DNA from: Clostridia bacterium
Lineage (GTDB): Bacteria; Bacillota; Clostridia; Christensenellales; Aristaeellaceae
Length of the DNA stretch: 64,000 nt
Direction: 5' to 3'
Assembly (NCBI GenBank): GCA_017522345.1
Contig: JAFWZN010000091.1
Span: forward strand, 23,425-87,424
Below the pieces are notes generated by a model. It had not been told where the DNA came from. It worked only from the letters and a program-made list of their open reading frames with translations, and searched no databases. Position numbers and translations under genes: made by a program. Below, in pieces: positions 48,801 to 56,991 of the stretch (position 1 is the stretch's first letter; every line of letters starts with the position of its first letter).

Positions 48801-51800
48801 GCCGGCAGCTCCCTCGGGAACGTAAACCCACATGCCCAGAGAGGTTGCATTATTGCCGTTTGCCACATCGCGCAGAACGATTTCCTCGTCGGACATATTG
48901 AAGAACATGTTGTAGGTCCAGCCTGCAAAATCACCGGTGGTGTAGTCAAGCTCGACGCCCATGGCATACTTGCCGTTCTTGACCGGATCGCCGTTTTTAG
49001 CGCTTGCCAGGAAGACGCGGGAACCGACATTATCGGAATAGTTGCCATCGCCAAAGATACTGGGGGTAATACCGTTCTCTTTAGACCACTTTTTGAGTGC
49101 GCCGATACCGAAGAAATCGGAAACATCGCCGTCTTCAAAGTCCCAGTAGGGTTCGGAACCCTTGCCGAAGCCGATCTTGATCGTCTTTACCAGTTTGCCA
49201 TCAGGATGATCGTAGGTTGCAGTGACCACTACTTCTTTCTTTGCAGAAGCTTCGGCGGGAGCGGTGAAAACTGCATCCCCGGAAGAGGTCTCCAGAAGAT
49301 CTTTTAGATCCTCATCGGAAACACTCCAATCAAAAACATCCGCGGTAAAATACATGGCAGAGTCCAGCTTGCTCGACGTAGCATACATCTCCATGGGGAG
49401 GATCACGCTCTTGTCATAGGGCAGAACGGTTTCAGCAGAGGAGAAACCAACGCTGAAAGGATGGACAACTTCGAATTTGCATTCGTCAGATGCCTCCTGG
49501 CCCTCGTAAGCAACCTCGTACTTGACAGTCACAGTACCGGTAGTGCCGTTAGAAGTGAACACGCCATCCTGAGAGATGGTGCCGTAAGCAGCGTCAACAG
49601 ACCAGCGGCCGCCTGCGGGCATATCCACTTCCTGGTTACGTCCGTCGAGAGCCATTACGCTCAGCGGATAAGCGGAGCCGGGAGCAACATAGTCGTAAGC
49701 AGACTGGATGGCAACCTTGTTGAACTTGCCACCTTTAGCGCTGCTGACGAGGATGATGGAGTTGATGGTAGCGCGCTCAGAACCGTCGGAGGGAGTAGAG
49801 CGCATGGTGTTGGAGCTTTCGCCCGCACGCTTGGAAACGAAAGTAGAAGAACCACCGCCGTCACCGTTGACTGCGTTGACGCAGCCCAGAGACAGCATCA
49901 GCTCGCCCATTTCGTAGTTGGACAGACCGGAGGAGACAGCGCCTTGGCGGCCATCGCAGTGAACGATCATCAGAGTGCCGTCCTCCTTGATGCCCAGCAT
50001 GGAGCGGGATGCGTCAGAAGAGGTACGCTCAACGCTGGTAGATACAATCTTGCCATCCTTAACCAGCCAGCCGAAGTTGGCGGGAATGGTGTAGCGCTCA
50101 TTGCCGGTCAGCTCAGTGGACATGCTGCGCAGTTCGCAGTCGCCGTCCCAGTCGATGGCCAGATAGGTCTGAGCGCCCTTGTGGTCTTCGGGAGTGGTCA
50201 GAACTTTGCCCTCAAATACCATGAAGCCATAGGGAACATTGCTGTCGTAAGCCAGCGCGGTGTTCATAGCGCCAACGACATTGTAACCAAGGTTTTCGTA
50301 ATACTTGACGGTCTTGGTCAGGAACTGAGCAGATCTGGTCTTGAAAGAGTTATCCGATGCTGCATAGGTTCCGTCCTCTCTGAGAATGCCGGGCTTGGTG
50401 CCTGCGTACTTTTCCAGACCCAGTTCGGGATCCTCTTTATAACGATCGTACTCGTCTTCCAGCTTATCGATCTCGTAGTAACCGGGCATGACCTGGAGGG
50501 TTTCTTCCTTGGTATCGACCTTGAAGACGTGAACTTCCTTACGGTCATTACCGGCATGGCTGTTCAGAACGATCGTGGCTTCTTCAACGCCGGGAGCCAG
50601 ATCATAGTACTTCTCCTTGGTAACCGTGAAGTAATCAGCGCCAATGGGCTTCTCGGGGTCAGTGGTAACAACGCCGTACTTGGTGGGCTGGAACCAGCTG
50701 TCTTCCGCGGCCATGGTCATGGGAGTGGCAGCCTTCTCATTGATGGCAGCGTAGAACTGCATCATGAAGTCCAGCTCGGCAGCATACTTTTCAGTAAACA
50801 GCGCCAACTCGGCTTCGGGCAGGGCGTAGACTGCAGACATGGCTGCTTCGATGTCGGTATATGCGGCAATCAGAGCGTCCATATCCATCAGAGCCAGCTT
50901 GGTCTCGAACAGGATCCACAGCTCGGCTTCGAACTCAACATAGTGAGCCTCAACCAGCGCGTCAAAGGGAACCTTCACGACCAGCAGCTTCACGAAGGTC
51001 AGCTGGGCGGCAAACTCAGCTTCCAGGGCGGCCTTGTCCTCTTCAGACAGCGCATTCAGTGCTTCCTGAGCGGCAGCGATCTCAACCAGATAAGCATCCA
51101 GAGCTTCCTCTTCCTGCTTGGCGGCGATCACTTCATCCAGAACGGTCCACAGGGTTTCTGCGGTGTACTCGGGCACGTTCAAGGCGGTTAGCTGGGCGCA
51201 GACGAGCTCAACAGCAGTAAGTTCCTCAGTGGGATTCTCGGTAGGCTCCTCAGTGGGTTCCTCAGTGGGTTCCTCGGTGGGTTCCTCGGTCGGTTCCTCG
51301 CTGGGCTCCTCGGTGGGTTCTTCGGTGGGCTCCTCAGTGGGCTCCTCAGTGGGTTCCTCAGTGGGTTCTTCGGTGGGCTCCTCAGTGGGCTCCTCAGTGG
51401 GCTCCTCGGTGGGTTCCTCAGTGGGCTCCTCGGTAGGTTCCTCAGTGGGTTCCTCTACGGGCTCCTCAGTCGGTTCTTCGGTGGGCTCCTCAGTGGGCTC
51501 CTCAGTGGGTTCCTCGGTAGGCTCCTCAGTAGGCTCCTCGGTAGGTTCCTCAGTGGGTTCCTCAGTGGGCTCCTCGGTAGGTTCCTCAGTGGGTTCCTCG
51601 GTGGGCTCCTCAGTCGGTTCTTCGGTGGGCTCCTCAGTCGGTTCTTCGGTGGGCTCCTCAGTGGGCTCCTCAGTGGGTTCCTCAGTGGGCTCCTCGGTAG
51701 GTTCCTCAGTGGGTTCCTCGGTCGGTTCCTCGGTGGGCTCCTCTACGGGCTCCTCAGCGAGTTTGTTAATCAATTCTTCAACGGTCTCACAGAATACATT

Positions 51801-53021
51801 GAAAATGCCGTACTCTTCCAGCTCATCCATCATCTCTGCAGGAAGCTTCCAAGCAGACTTTTCAATATTCTTAATCGCTTCAGCAGCCTTCTCAAGCGCT
51901 TCTGCTTCAAGAAGACTCAATTCGGCAGCAATTTCCGAAGCAGTCATCCCATTGATCAGAACGAGAATTTCTTCCGAAGTCAACTCTTTTTCCTTGTTCA
52001 GTTCAGGATCCTCAGCAAACTTTGCACCGAAATATTTCATCAGCAGTTTGTCAATCTGTAACTGAATCTCGCTCAACAGAGCTTCATCCTCGGTAGGTTC
52101 CTCGGTAGGCTCCTCGACAGGCTCCTCGGTGGGTTCCTCAGTAGGCTCCTCAGTGGGTTCCTCGGTGGGTTCCTCGGTAGGCTCCTCGGTGGGTTCCTCC
52201 GTGGGTTCCTCCGTGGGTTCCTCGGTGGGTTCCTCAGCAGGTTCCTCAGTGGGTTCCTCAGCAGGCTCCTCAGTGGGTTCCTCGGTGGGCTCCTCGGTGG
52301 GCTCCTCTACGGGTTCCTCGGTGGGTTCCTCGGTGGGTTCCTCAGTAGGCTCCTCTACGGGTTCCTCTACGGGTTCCTCGGTGGGCTCCTCTACGGGTTC
52401 CTCGGTGGGTTCCTCAGTAGGCTCCTCTACGGGTTCCTCTACGGGTTCCTCGGTAGGCTCCTCTACGGGTTCCTCGGTGGGTTCCTCTACGGGTTCCTCG
52501 GTGGGTTCCTCAGTAGGCTCCTCTACGGGTTCCTCTACGGGTTCCTCTACGGGTTCCTCTACGGGTTCCTCGGTAGGCTCCTCGATGGGTTCCTCAGTGG
52601 GTTCCTCAGTAGGCTCCTCGGTGGGTTCCTCAGTAGGCTCCTCAGTGGGTTCCTCGGTGGGTTCCTCTACAGGCTCTTCTACAGGCTCTTCTACAGGCTC
52701 TTCTACAGGCTCTTCTACAGGCTCCTCTACAGGTTCCTCTACAGGTTCCTCGGTGGATTTCTCAGCAGGCTCCTCAGTAGGTTCCTCTACAGGCTCTTCT
52801 ACAGGTTCCTCGGCAGGTTCCTCGGCAGGTTCCTCTGCAGGTTCCTCTGCAGGTTCCTCGGCAGGTTCCTCGGCAGGTTCCTCTTTCTGCTCCACAATCT
52901 GCTCCACAACCACTGCTTCATCCGTCACAGTTTCTGCCATAACTCCCGCAGGGATCATGGTAAAAGCCATAACGCATACCAGCATCATGGAAACAAAGCG
53001 CTTCAACGCCTTCATCGACAT
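45828..53021 (-). CDS. Giant secreted acidic-repeat protein with phosphodiester-glycosidase domain
   Basis: 2397 residues. In order: signal peptide (1-29, ending VMAETV); Glu-Glu-Pro-X repeats (about 46-311); helical segment (312-422); second repeat block (424-598); helical segment to about 770; phosphodiester glycosidase (NAGPA/DUF2233) domain about 775-1095, with AMNTALAYDS and NGDGGGSST; Ig-like strands; a carbohydrate-binding-like beta domain about 1294-1510; an Ig-like strand; a cohesin-like domain about 1630-1750; a CxxC pair domain (YCASC, CSVCG) near 1837-1867; and a C-terminus of five wall-binding-type repeats (YWITKTNDLLPAANYTFG). There is no LPxTG motif. It is exported and probably held to the surface by the terminal repeats. 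ATG with GGAAGGAAGG upstream. Confidence 0.85.
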   Translation of the reverse strand: MSMKALKRFVSMMLVCVMAFTMIPAGVMAETVTDEAVVVEQIVEQKEEPAEEPAEEPAEEPAEEPAEEPAEEPVEEPVEEPTEEPAEKSTEEPVEEPVEEPVEEPVEEPVEEPVEEPVEEPTEEPTEEPTEEPTEEPTEEPTEEPIEEPTEEPVEEPVEEPVEEPVEEPTEEPTEEPVEEPTEEPVEEPTEEPVEEPVEEPTEEPTEEPVEEPTEEPVEEPVEEPTEEPTEEPTEEPVEEPTEEPTEEPTEEPAEEPTEEPAEEPTEEPTEEPTEEPTEEPTEEPTEEPTEEPTEEPTEEPVEEPTEEPTEDEALLSEIQLQIDKLLMKYFGAKFAEDPELNKEKELTSEEILVLINGMTASEIAAELSLLEAEALEKAAEAIKNIEKSAWKLPAEMMDELEEYGIFNVFCETVEELINKLAEEPVEEPTEEPTEEPTEEPTEEPTEEPTEEPTEEPTEEPTEEPTEEPTEEPTEEPTEEPTEEPTEEPTEEPTEEPTEEPTEEPTEEPTEEPTEEPTEEPVEEPTEEPTEEPTEEPTEEPTEEPTEEPTEEPTEEPTEEPTEEPTEEPTEEPSEEPTEEPTEEPTEEPTEEPTENPTEELTAVELVCAQLTALNVPEYTAETLWTVLDEVIAAKQEEEALDAYLVEIAAAQEALNALSEEDKAALEAEFAAQLTFVKLLVVKVPFDALVEAHYVEFEAELWILFETKLALMDMDALIAAYTDIEAAMSAVYALPEAELALFTEKYAAELDFMMQFYAAINEKAATPMTMAAEDSWFQPTKYGVVTTDPEKPIGADYFTVTKEKYYDLAPGVEEATIVLNSHAGNDRKEVHVFKVDTKEETLQVMPGYYEIDKLEDEYDRYKEDPELGLEKYAGTKPGILREDGTYAASDNSFKTRSAQFLTKTVKYYENLGYNVVGAMNTALAYDSNVPYGFMVFEGKVLTTPEDHKGAQTYLAIDWDGDCELRSMSTELTGNERYTIPANFGWLVKDGKIVSTSVERTSSDASRSMLGIKEDGTLMIVHCDGRQGAVSSGLSNYEMGELMLSLGCVNAVNGDGGGSSTFVSKRAGESSNTMRSTPSDGSERATINSIILVSSAKGGKFNKVAIQSAYDYVAPGSAYPLSVMALDGRNQEVDMPAGGRWSVDAAYGTISQDGVFTSNGTTGTVTVKYEVAYEGQEASDECKFEVVHPFSVGFSSAETVLPYDKSVILPMEMYATSSKLDSAMYFTADVFDWSVSDEDLKDLLETSSGDAVFTAPAEASAKKEVVVTATYDHPDGKLVKTIKIGFGKGSEPYWDFEDGDVSDFFGIGALKKWSKENGITPSIFGDGNYSDNVGSRVFLASAKNGDPVKNGKYAMGVELDYTTGDFAGWTYNMFFNMSDEEIVLRDVANGNNATSLGMWVYVPEGAAGLAMQIQGVKSKTADLTTGYTSGHFYARTVSGAKKNLNSMSEADIPDSRWMYFTVDLTQFGDYFALHNVDNAETVGRSPSFIRFYVKPMNAANLVFYYDDFHLDYSPVVPDRDEPVISDVLYATQDESKDLENGAVFNAESAGFSATVKEAVTDAKNETGLDTASGKIYVDGIEISSALNGSSLATAENVVLTKGPHTVTFEIADKAGNVAHKNVTFTVGEEKGLIYIDGHNDSGEKPEVDSVYYVDVKTDKVEDVREVEANIQLNSANNWELKNVIVAPGFEVVECEVLSSGRDYIGDGIGTYSIRSNINSVDNVAHIVLRKTDASLEGACTLISMPVRVWSWDEEQSGATADEQFKTGYCPIVSIDYNVLFGSVETSDGNVLSFNGSVSVETMINDTVNPWHKHDAKLVALEDKAATCTENGYTGRTYCASCESVIDWGTKIEATGHTYAIVDDQLVCSVCGETLTGNGVVSANGKLYYLITGKLATGWKSVEGEDDVIRWTYADPTTKEITVGKVKISGIEYTFDENGVTAGAWVVDSKGTRYSTGPEFAKREFVEIEGDTYYFGTDSYMYVGVRAIPVNRNDPKTGNRVYDFGTDGKMVNDHADYNGIITAVEGMYYMESGVSVYGSLMHLDTDGDGVADAYYYARTSGQLVTNATYWITKTNDLLPAANYTFGADGKMVNPPVVEPDQPDPDQPGQPDQPEVKNGIVSEDGKLFWYVDGVKTYGGLMHMDTDGDGEADAYYYARSSGEILTNTKYWITKTNDLLPAANYTFGADGKMVNPPVVEPDLPDPDQPNPDQPDEPVVPEKKNGIVSEGGKLYWYVDGVKTYGGLMHMDTDGDGEADAYYYARSSGEILTNTKYWITKTNDLLPAANYTFGEDGKMINPPTVDPIEPEPDPDQPDEPEVKNGIVDEDGKKFWYVDGVKTYGGLMYLDSDGDDTADAYYYARTSGEILTNRTYWITKTNDLLPAAKYTFGEDGKMINPPAAK
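51228..51753 (-). repeat. Tandem 12-base repeat block coding Glu-Glu-Pro-Thr/Val
   Basis: About 44 consecutive 12-base units (GAGGAACCCACY type, read on minus), coding EEPT with rare EEPV and EEPS. Synonymous codon variants alternate in longer periods, a sign of slippage and unequal crossing-over. Assembly length may be uncertain here. Confidence 0.9.
52090..52885 (-). repeat. Larger tandem 12-base repeat block coding Glu-Glu-Pro-Ala/Val/Thr
   Basis: About 66 units. The outer (N-terminal) end is rich in EEPA, then EEPV, then mixed EEPT/EEPV with higher-order periods of 24-72 bases. Reading the other strand gives long Gly-Ser-Ser-Val frames that are not genes. Confidence 0.9.
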
Positions 53022-53103
53022 GGGCTCATCCTTCCTTCCAACTAGTGTTTATTCTGAAACCATCGCTCGGTTAACGCGTGGTATTCATTCAATAAAAAAG
53101 CGT

Positions 53104-53595
53104 TCAATTTGCTGTAACAAACAAAGGATCATCAGCAAACTGCTTAACGAATACATTTACAGTTTCCATCAGCTGGCAAATATTCGTATACTCCTCTTCC
53201 GTCCAATCAGTAGGATCAATCTCATTCATCTGAAGCAAAATCATAATCTGTTTTTCAGGGCCATAATTCAGTGTACCGAGAACTGTGCCATCCATTATTT
53301 CTTCTTCACACATCGCCACAGTATACAGTGTCACTTTCTTTTCAGAAAGCTGCGCTGATGCCGTAATGATCGTTCCATCTTCGATTCCATCAACAGAAAC
53401 GACCAGCGTTTCCGTGTATGCATCTGGGTAATGGAGTTCAAAATGCGGTGTCTGGAACGTATCCTCATGGACACCCCAAGCAATAACCATAATGTCACTA
53501 AAACCCGGTATCGCCAAATGTTCCTCAGCAATGCCCGGCATAGAAGCCGATATGACCATGATGATGCAAAAAAGCACGACATACCATTTTTTCAT
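53104..53595 (-). CDS. Small secreted protein
   Basis: 163 residues with a signal peptide (about 1-22, KKWYVVLFCIIMVISASMPGIAEE). The mature part is acidic and beta-rich; one free-looking Cys (VAMCEEE). I do not recognise the family. ATG at 53593-53595 follows GGAGGAAG. It lies between GT4 and the giant protein gene, 82 bases upstream of the latter, so it may be a partner of the giant protein on the surface. Confidence 0.72.
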   Translation of the reverse strand: MKKWYVVLFCIIMVISASMPGIAEEHLAIPGFSDIMVIAWGVHEDTFQTPHFELHYPDAYTETLVVSVDGIEDGTIITASAQLSEKKVTLYTVAMCEEEIMDGTVLGTLNYGPEKQIMILLQMNEIDPTDWTEEEYTNICQLMETVNVFVKQFADDPLFVTAN

Positions 53596-53687
53596 TCTTT
53601 CTTCCTCCAACTCATCTGTATTTTCATCGTTCGAAATCACCGTTTTCATCTTGCATTTAACTTCTTTCTAACTTTACCCCCTAACTA

Positions 53688-54734
53688 TTAAGTCTGATAG
53701 CCCAAACAACCTAACAACGTTTTCATTACGTATTCAGGCGTATACATTTGAGCTCGTTGCAAACATGCAGCCCTCTTGCTGTTAATCAAATCAGGATTCA
53801 CGGCGACTTTTTCCAAGCAAGAAAGCAACCCTTCAAAACTCCCAAACGAATATCCAATGCAAGTTTGCTCATCTACCATATCGTCACATCCGTCCCACAT
53901 TGACGCGATAATTGGGAGTCCAGCAGCATAAGCGTCGATAATGGTTCCTGGCATGCCTTCTTTGCGGAATTTCGTCGGGAATAACATCGCAAAATACTCT
54001 TTCAGTATTTCTGTACTTTGGTTATATGGAACACTACCACAATACCGTACTCCCTCCGGAAAAACTGACCTTAATTTCTCAAACCACTCACGTTCATTCT
54101 TATCAACCTGACCATAGATATCTAGTGTAAATACTTGACGCCCAAAGTGCTTATTGGTTCTTCCTACCGCTTCAACTGCATCTTGAATCCCCTTTTCTTG
54201 CGTGACTCTGGAAAAAGTACATAGACGATAGGGTTCTCTATTATATACAGGCAACTCATCTTCTCGCAGGATAGGCAAATACTTGCAATTAGGCAATAGT
54301 ACCACATTTTTCAAGCCATTACATTCCAGTACGGTCCTCATTTTTCTTGTTTCGACATATACACCATCTAATTTTTTCAACCAAAATCGTCGCATTCTCT
54401 TTCCATTTAATGTTCTTCCAAGCCATCCTCCTATCACGACATAGTGGATTCTGCTCTTTCTTGCTAAATTTGCAATCGTTAATAACCAAGGGAACACTTT
54501 AATGCCGCCTTCATCGGTCATAAAAACTACATTCTCATAGCTCCAAACAGCGCGTATACATTCAAATAATAACTTATGTGGATGCTTCTTCCATCCATAT
54601 GTATCTATGCAATGAACCTTATCTGCGCCAATTGACCGTTGAATTTCTTGAGCAACGATCCGTGTTTTTATACTTTGACCATCTAAAGCTTCATAGCCAT
54701 TTTTAAATAGCCCAATTATCGCAACTCCATTCAT
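53688..54734 (-). CDS. GT4-family glycosyltransferase
   Basis: 348-residue glycosyltransferase. N-terminal GVAIIGLFKNGYEALDGQSIKT; donor-site region LFPTKFRKEGMPGTIIDAYAAGLPIIAS (EGMP then Asp in place of the second Glu). ATG at 54732-54734 with GAGG ten bases upstream, 23 bases after the GT2 stop. One of at least four glycosyltransferases of the locus. Confidence 0.82.
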   Translation of the reverse strand: MNGVAIIGLFKNGYEALDGQSIKTRIVAQEIQRSIGADKVHCIDTYGWKKHPHKLLFECIRAVWSYENVVFMTDEGGIKVFPWLLTIANLARKSRIHYVVIGGWLGRTLNGKRMRRFWLKKLDGVYVETRKMRTVLECNGLKNVVLLPNCKYLPILREDELPVYNREPYRLCTFSRVTQEKGIQDAVEAVGRTNKHFGRQVFTLDIYGQVDKNEREWFEKLRSVFPEGVRYCGSVPYNQSTEILKEYFAMLFPTKFRKEGMPGTIIDAYAAGLPIIASMWDGCDDMVDEQTCIGYSFGSFEGLLSCLEKVAVNPDLINSKRAACLQRAQMYTPEYVMKTLLGCLGYQT

Positions 54735-54757
54735 TTTCTGTAACCTCACGCATATCA

Positions 54758-55531
54758 TCACAAGTAATACTTGATAACTCCACCAATTGCATATCCCACA
54801 AAGGCCATAAAACTCTGCAAAACACTCATTCCCAATGCTTCGCGGTATATCTTCCACCGATGCTTAGCAGCAACCAGCTTATTATTGGATCGCGACTGAC
54901 TGCTTTGCCGATTATGCATCAAAATAGTATAATCTCCAACTGCCTTTATTGGAAGCATCATCAATTCCATCCACAGAAGGAAATCTTCGTGATAATAATC
55001 CGATTTAAATGGATGTGCTTTCAACAATTCTGCTTTAGTCATAATTGTCGAACATGTAAACTCACACTTTACAAGCATCCGCTTGTAATCCGTTTTGCTG
55101 GATACAACAAATGGCCTCTTGATCTGTATCCCGTTTTCATCAATGAAGTCTAAGGAGCAGTAAGCAATATCTGCATTCTCTTTCTTCAGCAGGGAAACTT
55201 GTCGATCAATTTTCGTTTCTTCCCATACATCATCGCTGTCCAGCAAAGCAATAAACTCACCTTTTGCAAGTTGAATTCCTCTGTTTCGCGCATGGGCTAC
55301 ACCCAGATTTCGTTCTTGCTTTATTACACAAACACGACTATCGTTCTTTTGATAGTCCGTTAGGATTTGAAGCGAATTATCTTTTGAACAATCATCAACA
55401 ACTATCAGTTCTATATTCCGATAAGTTTGATTCAAAACTGAATCGATTGCCTGCCTCAAAAATCTCTCTGCGTTATATACAGGCATGACTACCGATACAA
55501 GTGGTCGCTCATGATTACTCAACTCGCTCAT
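54758..55531 (-). CDS. GT2-family glycosyltransferase
   Basis: 257-residue GT-A inverting glycosyltransferase. N-terminal VSVVMPVYNAERFLRQAIDSVLNQ, IELIVVDDCSKD (nucleotide-binding Asp pair), and ALLDSDDVWEE (DxD metal site). The C-terminus, after the catalytic domain, has a short hydrophobic tail. It follows the initiating sugar transferase by 19 bases and is the likely second enzyme of repeat-unit assembly. Confidence 0.9.
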   Translation of the reverse strand: MSELSNHERPLVSVVMPVYNAERFLRQAIDSVLNQTYRNIELIVVDDCSKDNSLQILTDYQKNDSRVCVIKQERNLGVAHARNRGIQLAKGEFIALLDSDDVWEETKIDRQVSLLKKENADIAYCSLDFIDENGIQIKRPFVVSSKTDYKRMLVKCEFTCSTIMTKAELLKAHPFKSDYYHEDFLLWMELMMLPIKAVGDYTILMHNRQSSQSRSNNKLVAAKHRWKIYREALGMSVLQSFMAFVGYAIGGVIKYYL

Positions 55532-55550
55532 CCTCTCTGGTTCTCAGCGG

Positions 55551-56354
55551 TTATTTCGCACCGCTTTTTCTTAGAACCGCGCCAATAGTAGCAAATATTA
55601 TTTTTACGTCCAGCCATAAACTGCAGTTCTCTGCATAATACAACTCCATGCGCTGTCGTTCGCCGGTTTCATATGTCGCATTGTTCCGCGCATATGCCTG
55701 CCAATATCCTGTAAGGCCTGGCTTAATCGACAACAATAAGTCTCGCTGTTCTGATGTATAGTTCTTCATTAATTCCTCATGCAAAACAGGACGAGGTCCA
55801 ACTACGGACATATTCCCCTTGATGAGGATGTTCCAAATAATTTGAGGTGCTTCATCCATAGAGGTTCTTCGCAATGCCGCACCGAAACATTCCCTGCCAT
55901 CATTTTCTTTTTTCCAGCCAAGCAATCTCGGATCATCATCGAGTTTGTATTCCCGATGATACTCGTCAAGTTTTTCTGGACTCAGCATGTTTTCCAAATC
56001 ATCTGCATGTTTTTTCATGCTGCGTAACTTAACCACCCCCAAAGCCTTACCATTCTGTCCTACGCGCTTCTGAACATAGAATGGATTACCGAAATCTTTT
56101 ATAGTAATCAATAGCATGAGAAGTAGCATGGGAATCAAAACTACAGCACCAGCACCAAGCGAAAAGATAATGTCAAAACTCCGCTTTGCAATCAGGTATG
56201 CATTTGATACCCCTTTTGTAGTTTCCATCCGATTTCTCGTCATTGGATTGTGGGTCCTACGTAGTCCCGCGCAGTCGTGATACTCCTCGTTGCCATTCAC
56301 TCCTACTTCTTCTACAAGCGCTTCTTCATTTTTCTTCGGCTTTCGCGCTTCCAT
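55551..56354 (-). CDS. Initiating undecaprenyl-phosphate sugar transferase
   Basis: 267-residue bacterial sugar transferase (WbaP/EpsL type) that loads the first sugar phosphate on undecaprenyl phosphate. One N-terminal membrane helix (about residues 65-85), then the catalytic part with YVQKRVGQNGKALGVVKLRSM, LRRTSMDEAPQIWN-type RRTSMDEAPQ, GNMSVVGPRPVLHEE and KPGLTGYWQAYARNN. ATG at 56352-56354 with AAGAGG ten bases upstream. It heads the assembly part of the locus; the preceding 640-base gap holds regulatory features and one small ORF. Confidence 0.92.
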   Translation of the reverse strand: MEARKPKKNEEALVEEVGVNGNEEYHDCAGLRRTHNPMTRNRMETTKGVSNAYLIAKRSFDIIFSLGAGAVVLIPMLLLMLLITIKDFGNPFYVQKRVGQNGKALGVVKLRSMKKHADDLENMLSPEKLDEYHREYKLDDDPRLLGWKKENDGRECFGAALRRTSMDEAPQIIWNILIKGNMSVVGPRPVLHEELMKNYTSEQRDLLLSIKPGLTGYWQAYARNNATYETGERQRMELYYAENCSLWLDVKIIFATIGAVLRKSGAK

Positions 56355-56649
56355 TCGTACCACACCTCTTTGTTCTGTCTAAAGGGCCCCTCTGCAATAT
56401 TTTCTTAATATTTAAACATTGCTTCGCTGAAAAGCATTAGTCTCTATCGGTTAGATATATGAAATCAGGAGCTGAGCGTGGCGAATAAACGGCTCATAAG
56501 GCGCATTTTCATACGCCCTCACACAAGACACCTCTTATAATCATGTCTGAAGTCAATCCAACAGAAAAACCCGGTTATATTGCACAAATACCATTGCTAA
56601 AACAAGCAACTATTTTGTGCGCCATACACCGCACTTTCATCCACCGAAT

Positions 56650-56680
56650 ATTACAAAACCGAAACGCATCTTTTCGTCAA
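56650..56680 (-). promoter_or_regulatory. Candidate internal promoter of the assembly genes
   Basis: On minus: TTGACG (56675-56680) and TGTAAT (56650-56655), 19-base spacer, downstream of the hairpin at 56723-56764. The leader then runs about 290 bases to the sugar transferase and includes a small TGCTT/AAGCA hairpin. No gene is seen in 56364-56720. Confidence 0.35.
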
Positions 56681-56722
56681 ATCTATATATATAAGCATCA
56701 GTATGGATGAATAGACAACAAC

Positions 56723-56764
56723 AGGGCGATTCATGGCAGGAAGACTTCCTGTGCACTTCGCCCT
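56723..56764 (-). terminator. Terminator or attenuator between the two halves of the locus
   Basis: AGGGCGA and TCGCCCT enclose an inner stem CAGGAAG/CTTCCTG; on minus it is followed by GTTGTTGTCTATT. It starts nine bases after the small ORF's stop. Confidence 0.65.
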
Positions 56765-56772
56765 AATCGATA

Positions 56773-56898
56773 TCATAAATCCATGCTGCTGTTTGCGTAT
56801 GTCTCCATTCCGCATTCGCTTTTCTTATCTGAAATGTTATATGTCGCGGCAGCATTAACAGGCAAAACTTCACTCTTCAGAAGCTTTCGAATATCCAT
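56773..56898 (-). CDS. Small hypothetical ORF (41 aa) with its own ribosome site and terminator
   Basis: ATG at 56896-56898, GAGG ten bases upstream, stop at 56773, followed at once by a terminator-like hairpin. The peptide starts MDIRKLLKSEVL, has an Ala-rich middle and one Cys (SECGM). The start region (GAGGTGTG.T.CGAATGGA) closely matches that of the sugar transferase 540 bases downstream, so it may be a duplicated leader that now codes a different peptide, or a truncated gene. An alternative ATG lies two codons earlier. Confidence 0.35.
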   Translation of the reverse strand: MDIRKLLKSEVLPVNAAATYNISDKKSECGMETYANSSMDL

Positions 56899-56991
56899 TC
56901 GCATCACACCTCGACAAGTCTGTCCGAGAGATTACTCCCTAGGGGATTACGTACTTTTAACCTATTGTGCGTTTCACCTTAATATATCGTG

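Noticed and set aside
46293..51191. Two very long plus-strand frames (1004 and 576 codons) opposite the giant gene
   Set aside because: Antisense shadows caused by codon bias; compositions without recognisable domains and no start signals.
51228..52885. CRISPR-like periodic pattern
   Set aside because: Periodicity is 12 bases without spacers and is in frame with a coding gene; no cas genes in the window.
51118..53358. Long plus-strand open frames of Gly-Ser-Ser-Val repeats
   Set aside because: They are the exact reverse-strand shadow of the Glu-Glu-Pro-X repeats; no ribosome site or family, and the minus frame has a signal peptide and domains.
56364..56991. Possible c-di-GMP or other riboswitch in the long leader
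   Set aside because: Only simple hairpins were seen; no known riboswitch core could be matched.
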